In this document: positions 60,025 to 64,000 of the stretch, in pieces
Layout: each line of letters opens with the position of its first letter
Position numbering within the stretch: the stretch's first letter is position 1
Assembly (NCBI GenBank): GCA_905216025.1
Contig: CAJMSE010000004.1
Location: forward strand, 104,579-168,578
From: an uncultured bacterium
GTDB lineage: Bacteria; Bacteroidota; Bacteroidia; Bacteroidales; Bacteroidaceae
Length of the DNA: 64,000 nucleotides
Direction: 5' to 3'
The notes under the pieces: model-generated
What the model was told of the DNA's origin: nothing
Seen by the model: the letters and a program-made list of their open reading frames with translations, nothing else
Database searches by the model: none
Translations under genes and position numbers: made by a program

Positions 60025-61875
60025 ATGAAGAAAGCTTTACTTCTTTTTAGTGCTCTGCTTATGACATCTATGCAGATGTTCGCAGACTTCAAGCCACAGA
60101 TTATAGAGAATGCTCCATTCATGAGTATCTCTGAAAACGGCAAGTATGGCATATTTACCATCGACGGTATTATGCTTGGCATCATAGATCTGGAGAATCC
60201 GGAGAACGCATCCATTTACATGGACGATCGTGGCTCAGACTATTATCAGAACGAGTATCTTCCCGGATACGGTACCTGTGTGGCCAATGACGGTACGTCT
60301 GTAGGAAATGCCGTCTTATACGAACCTACCGGCGAAACGACTTACGCTTCGACAGACAATGCCGTTGTTTATTCCAATGGCGAACTTAAGATTCTGCCGT
60401 CTCCCCGCCCCGACCTGTTCAACATGGCACACGCCATAACCCCCGATGGTAGTGTGATTTGCGGAAATGTCGGTAATGACAATTTCGGTATCGATTCAAA
60501 AGAAATCATGGTTGTGCCTGCTGTATGGTACCGCAACGCTGCCGGCGAATACGACGCTCCTGTACTGTTGCCGCATCCCACCACCGACTTTCTCGGCGGT
60601 ACTCCGCAGTATGTAACGGCCGTTGCCATCAGCGCCGACGGTAACACCGTTGCCGGAACCGTCACAGCTACATCCGGATTCTGGTGCTACCCTATCGTTT
60701 ACAAACGCGATGCATCAACAGGAAAATGGAGTTACACTCTGCCGTCGCTCAATCTCTTCTACACCCATCCGGAAGTTACCGTACCTGCAGACCCGGGAGA
60801 CTATCCGTCAAAGGAAGACTTCATTACAGATGAAGAGAAAACGGCTTATAATGACGCCCTCGCTGCATGGCAGGCCGCCGGAGGTAACGACTGGGCTAAT
60901 TATCCACAGCTTGATGATTTCATGACAGACGAAGAGAAAGCTACATATGAGGCAGCATGTGCGAAATACATGATTGACAAGGAAGCTTATGACAGCGCGG
61001 TAGATCAGGCTACAGCAGGTAGCATCACGCTGACATTCAACAATGTAGTGTTGTCGGCCGACGGCAAGCTCTTTGCCTCCACTTATGCTCCCGACGCCGG
61101 TTTCGGTCCTTTGGCACCGGCCAAGACACCGGCCAAAATATCGCCTAAGTATTCACGCTTTATGAGCAAGGGGGCACGCAATGCAGGCAAAGTGGCACGC
61201 GAGGAAGAAGGCGTTGAATACACCACGGCCACTACATTCGTGTTCAATCTTGAAGACGACTCTTACAAGACATATACCTGCGAAGACGGCGCCAATGTTA
61301 CCTGCGCCGCTGAAAACGGAATCTTCTTAGGATATGGTGGCGACGCCTATACCCCGTTGGCACTGGTGATGGATCCCCAAAAGGGTGTTTCCAAAATGCA
61401 GGATTACTATCAGGCATCATGCCCTGAAATGACAGCATGGATAAACGAGAACATGGCTCACGAAGTGGAAACATATGACCCGGAAACCTATGAACCGATA
61501 ACGGAGAACATGGTCATCAGCGGTATACCGTTCTGCACTCCCGACATGACAACTCTTGTAAGCTATGCTTTCAACACGTTTGACCTTACAAGCGAAGCCT
61601 ACTACTTTGGCTATGTGTTCCAAGGGCTGCCCAACGCGGGAACTTCATCAGGTGTGAAGAATGTAATTGACAAGAAGTCTCAACTCGGCGTCGAGCGCGG
61701 CGGCATCATCAATGTCAACGGTCAGGCTTACGTGGAAGTGTTCACCTCCAATGGCAGCAAAGTATTTGCCGGCAACGTATCGGGTACCGTCAACACCGGT
61801 CTGCGCAGTGGCGTTTACGTAGTCAGAGCCAAGTTCGCCGACGGCAAACTCGGCATTTGCAAAGCACTGTTCTAA
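60025..61875 (+). CDS. Secreted protein with type IX-like C-terminal sorting domain
   Basis: 616 aa with a signal peptide (residues 1-20, ...MQMFA). The region about 25-230 contains repeated 'ITPDGSVICGNV' and 'AISADGNTVAGTV' turns, a beta-propeller-like pattern. A helical insert (about 265-335, 'TDEEKTAYNDALAAWQAAGG', 'TDEEKATYEAACAKYM') follows, then more of the beta region. The C-terminus 'VEVFTSNGSKVFAG' to 'LRSGVYVVRAKFADGK' fits a type IX secretion signal. The signal-terminated unit has its own promoter. Function unknown. Confidence 0.8.
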   Translation: MKKALLLFSALLMTSMQMFADFKPQIIENAPFMSISENGKYGIFTIDGIMLGIIDLENPENASIYMDDRGSDYYQNEYLPGYGTCVANDGTSVGNAVLYEPTGETTYASTDNAVVYSNGELKILPSPRPDLFNMAHAITPDGSVICGNVGNDNFGIDSKEIMVVPAVWYRNAAGEYDAPVLLPHPTTDFLGGTPQYVTAVAISADGNTVAGTVTATSGFWCYPIVYKRDASTGKWSYTLPSLNLFYTHPEVTVPADPGDYPSKEDFITDEEKTAYNDALAAWQAAGGNDWANYPQLDDFMTDEEKATYEAACAKYMIDKEAYDSAVDQATAGSITLTFNNVVLSADGKLFASTYAPDAGFGPLAPAKTPAKISPKYSRFMSKGARNAGKVAREEEGVEYTTATTFVFNLEDDSYKTYTCEDGANVTCAAENGIFLGYGGDAYTPLALVMDPQKGVSKMQDYYQASCPEMTAWINENMAHEVETYDPETYEPITENMVISGIPFCTPDMTTLVSYAFNTFDLTSEAYYFGYVFQGLPNAGTSSGVKNVIDKKSQLGVERGGIINVNGQAYVEVFTSNGSKVFAGNVSGTVNTGLRSGVYVVRAKFADGKLGICKALF

Positions 61876-61891
61876 ACAGAACCGTTCCGAC

Positions 61892-61946
61892 AAACAAAAT
61901 TAGGAGACAGGCACTTATTGCGGGGGCTTGTCTCCTAATTTTGTTT
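61892..61946 (+). terminator. Terminator of the 60025-61875 gene
   Basis: AAACAAAATTAGGAGACAGG pairs with CTTGTCTCCTAATTTTG, ending in TTTTT, 17 bp past the stop. The hairpin is almost symmetric, so it may also serve the opposite strand. Confidence 0.85.
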
Positions 61947-62069
61947 TTATATGATTTCCGTTTTTAAATCGTTGGCGGAATTAAGGCTCAGTAGCAAATC
62001 AGTGGGGGATTAAATACATAAAAGAGTCAAATGCAAACGGCATTTTATATATTTTACGAAATTAATCCA

Positions 62070-63278
62070 TCATTTATTGAGTTCTATCCTGAACGTCGTT
62101 CCCTTGCCAACCTCTGAGTTTCTCACGTATATACGGCCCTTATGATACTCCTCAACAATGCGTTTGGCAAGCGAAAGGCCAAGTCCCCAGCCACGCTTCT
62201 TAGTAGTAAAGCCAGGCTTGAACACATTTTTAATATCCTTACGCTTTATGCCCTTACCGTTATCACGCACCTCAACAACGACCTTGCCGCCCTCATCCGA
62301 CAAGGTAAGCCATATACATCCCTGTCCCTCCATGGCATCAACGGCATTCTTGCAGAGGTTTTCAATAACCCATTCAAACAGCGAGGCATTCATCTTCACC
62401 ACCACATCATGGTCCGGTAGACACTTCACTATGCTCACCTGAGACGATGTACGGCGGTCCATATAGTCGGCCGTATGCTCAAGAACCTCGTTCATGCTGG
62501 CTTCAACAGGCTCTGGAAGGGACCCGATTTTCGAGAAACGCTCCGCAATGCGTTCCAAACGACGCACATCTTTGTCCATCTCGGGAATAAGAGTATCGTC
62601 CGGATAGCTTTCCTTTAATATCTCCACCCAAGCCATCAGACTGGAAATCGGAGTCCCCAGCTGATGGGCAGTTTCCTTAGAAAGCCCCACCCAGACTTTA
62701 TTCTGCTCCGCGCGCTTTGATGACAATAAGGCAAATATGGCAACAACAACAAATATAAGGACCACACCTAACTGCACATAGGGATATGAGTACAGCCGCT
62801 TCAGCATCATAGACTCATCATAGCAGACCAGCTGATAGTCCTTACGGTTCGTTCCATAGTCAATCTTTATGAATCTTCCACGCTGATACATCTGCCTGCC
62901 GAGTTCAGCGATATAGGCAAGAGAGTCCTCTTCGGTCCGCTCCTCTATATCCACATCCTTATCCTCAATATTCACATTCCGGTAATCCATGACATGCCCA
63001 CCCGGATCAAGCACGATAACAGGTATTGTATTGTTGGCCTGTATGATATTAAGAACAAGCGAAAGATCTGTATTCTCGTCCGCATTATTCAATGCATGCA
63101 AAGCTTGGGCCCATATCTCCATTCTGCTCCGTTCCTCATCCGATAAGTCTTCCACCAGAATATGAGACACCCACAGAGAGGCTACCGCAATAAATGCGGC
63201 AGCAACGACTAACCCAATCTTCACCTGTCTGACCCTATCAGTCCACTGCATAACATATAAACGGGAAAAGCCGTCCAA
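62070..63278 (-). CDS. Sensor histidine kinase
   Basis: 402 aa; Met10 (63251, MQWTDRVRQ) is an alternative start. Two membrane helices (about 21-40 and 168-186) flank a periplasmic sensor of about 130 residues. The H-box 'KETAHQLGTPISSLMAW' is the Bacteroidetes-type variant (H-Q-L-G-T-P). N-box 'FEWVIENLCKNAVDAM', G1 'VRDNGKGI' and G2 'GWGLGLSLAKRIVEEY' follow. No response regulator is adjacent. Confidence 0.88.
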   Translation of the reverse strand: MDGFSRLYVMQWTDRVRQVKIGLVVAAAFIAVASLWVSHILVEDLSDEERSRMEIWAQALHALNNADENTDLSLVLNIIQANNTIPVIVLDPGGHVMDYRNVNIEDKDVDIEERTEEDSLAYIAELGRQMYQRGRFIKIDYGTNRKDYQLVCYDESMMLKRLYSYPYVQLGVVLIFVVVAIFALLSSKRAEQNKVWVGLSKETAHQLGTPISSLMAWVEILKESYPDDTLIPEMDKDVRRLERIAERFSKIGSLPEPVEASMNEVLEHTADYMDRRTSSQVSIVKCLPDHDVVVKMNASLFEWVIENLCKNAVDAMEGQGCIWLTLSDEGGKVVVEVRDNGKGIKRKDIKNVFKPGFTTKKRGWGLGLSLAKRIVEEYHKGRIYVRNSEVGKGTTFRIELNK

Positions 63279-63457
63279 TATTGTATATCCTCATAAATCG
63301 CATACCTCCCATGCTTCCCATCATTCCCATACCTCCCATCACTCCCAGAAAGAAAGAGAGAAAGAGAGAGGGAGAGGGGGCAAGAAGAGGAGAAGGCACA
63401 AAAAAAGAGAGTCCCTCTCTCCGGATCACCCGGAAAAAGAAACTCCCAGCAAAAAAA
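63279..63457. other. Low-complexity gap with CCCAT and purine tracts
   Basis: Successive TCCCAT(C/A)A-like units (63300-63352) are followed by an almost pure purine tract (GAGAAAGAGAGAGGGAGAGG, about 63350-63400). The 80-aa frame here is a by-product and no gene is supported. The T run after 5S (63451-63457, minus strand) may terminate the rRNA operon. Confidence 0.5.
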
Positions 63458-63567
<110 letters not shown>

Positions 63568-63663
63568 TATAGCATATCGTCAGGTTGACTATCACACACA
63601 AGACACATAAAGAAGCATGACACGGCTGAAGCATACAATAAATGCCATACATATTAAGCACGG

Positions 63664-64000
<337 letters not shown>

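Overview
The window looks like a chromosome segment from a Prevotella-like Bacteroidales bacterium. Four things point there. Promoters match the Bacteroidetes pattern TTTG/TTG-N19-21-TAnnTTTG upstream of many genes. Secreted proteins end in Prevotella-style 'GLYIVNGKK' or type IX-like C-termini. Two genes resemble the envelope families common in Prevotella (OmpA-like with a C-terminal peptidoglycan domain; BspA-like leucine-rich repeats). The 5S and 23S rRNA sequences also look Bacteroidetes-like. Most of the window is visibly GC-rich with ordinary housekeeping content, but about 42.4-57.2 kb is much more AT-rich and consists of defence and decayed genes.

Layout. 0-5.8 kb: a secreted protein with a tiny downstream gene, a lipoprotein and a SIMPL protein, with several dispersed hairpin repeats. 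5.8-10.7 kb: asd, a Na+/H+-type antiporter, a LolD-like ATPase and a CvfB-like RNA-binding protein. 10.8-18 kb: a beta-barrel protein, asnS, an rluB-like pseudouridine synthase with a long disordered N-terminus, purB, tRNA-Val(TAC) and an OmpA-family protein. 18.2-26.3 kb: one tightly packed minus-strand run, guaB - two SurA-like isomerases - OstA-like protein - small membrane protein - mutL, with 4-bp ATGA overlaps at three of the junctions. 26.5-33.2 kb: recQ, clpX, clpP, tig, lptB. 33.8-35.4 kb: mlaE/mlaF-like lipid transporter. 35.5-37.7 kb: a TPR histidine kinase. 37.8-42.4 kb: lipoprotein, der, era, fabH, rpmF, yceD.

42.4-57.2 kb is a defence island. A promoter near 50.18 kb reads leftward through a 330-aa restriction-associated protein, a Fic protein, a 1311-aa single-chain restriction-modification enzyme (GIY-YIG-like nuclease, SF2 helicase, N6-adenine methylase, specificity region) and a HEPN-like protein. 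Between fic and the restriction gene lie three 28-bp palindromes spaced exactly 42 bp apart. To the right are a frameshifted AlbA_2/HATPase/winged-helix gene next to a PD-(D/E)XK-type nuclease, a 5'-truncated BspA gene, and an AbiEi/AbiEii pair with a palindrome over its promoter. Fragments of the restriction gene, 5S rRNA-like pieces and a broken copy of a neighbouring gene are scattered between them, so this is a site of repeated insertion and decay.

57.6-64 kb: an ECF sigma factor, its putative membrane anti-sigma factor and a secreted protein; a large secreted protein with a type IX-like C-terminus; a histidine kinase; then 5S rRNA and the 3' end of 23S rRNA, both minus strand, with the rRNA operon continuing beyond the right edge.

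The envelope genes (LptB, OstA-like, SurA-like pair, LolD-like, MlaE/F, OmpA) would work together in building and maintaining the outer membrane. All assignments come from reading the sequence and recognising motifs; no database search was run.
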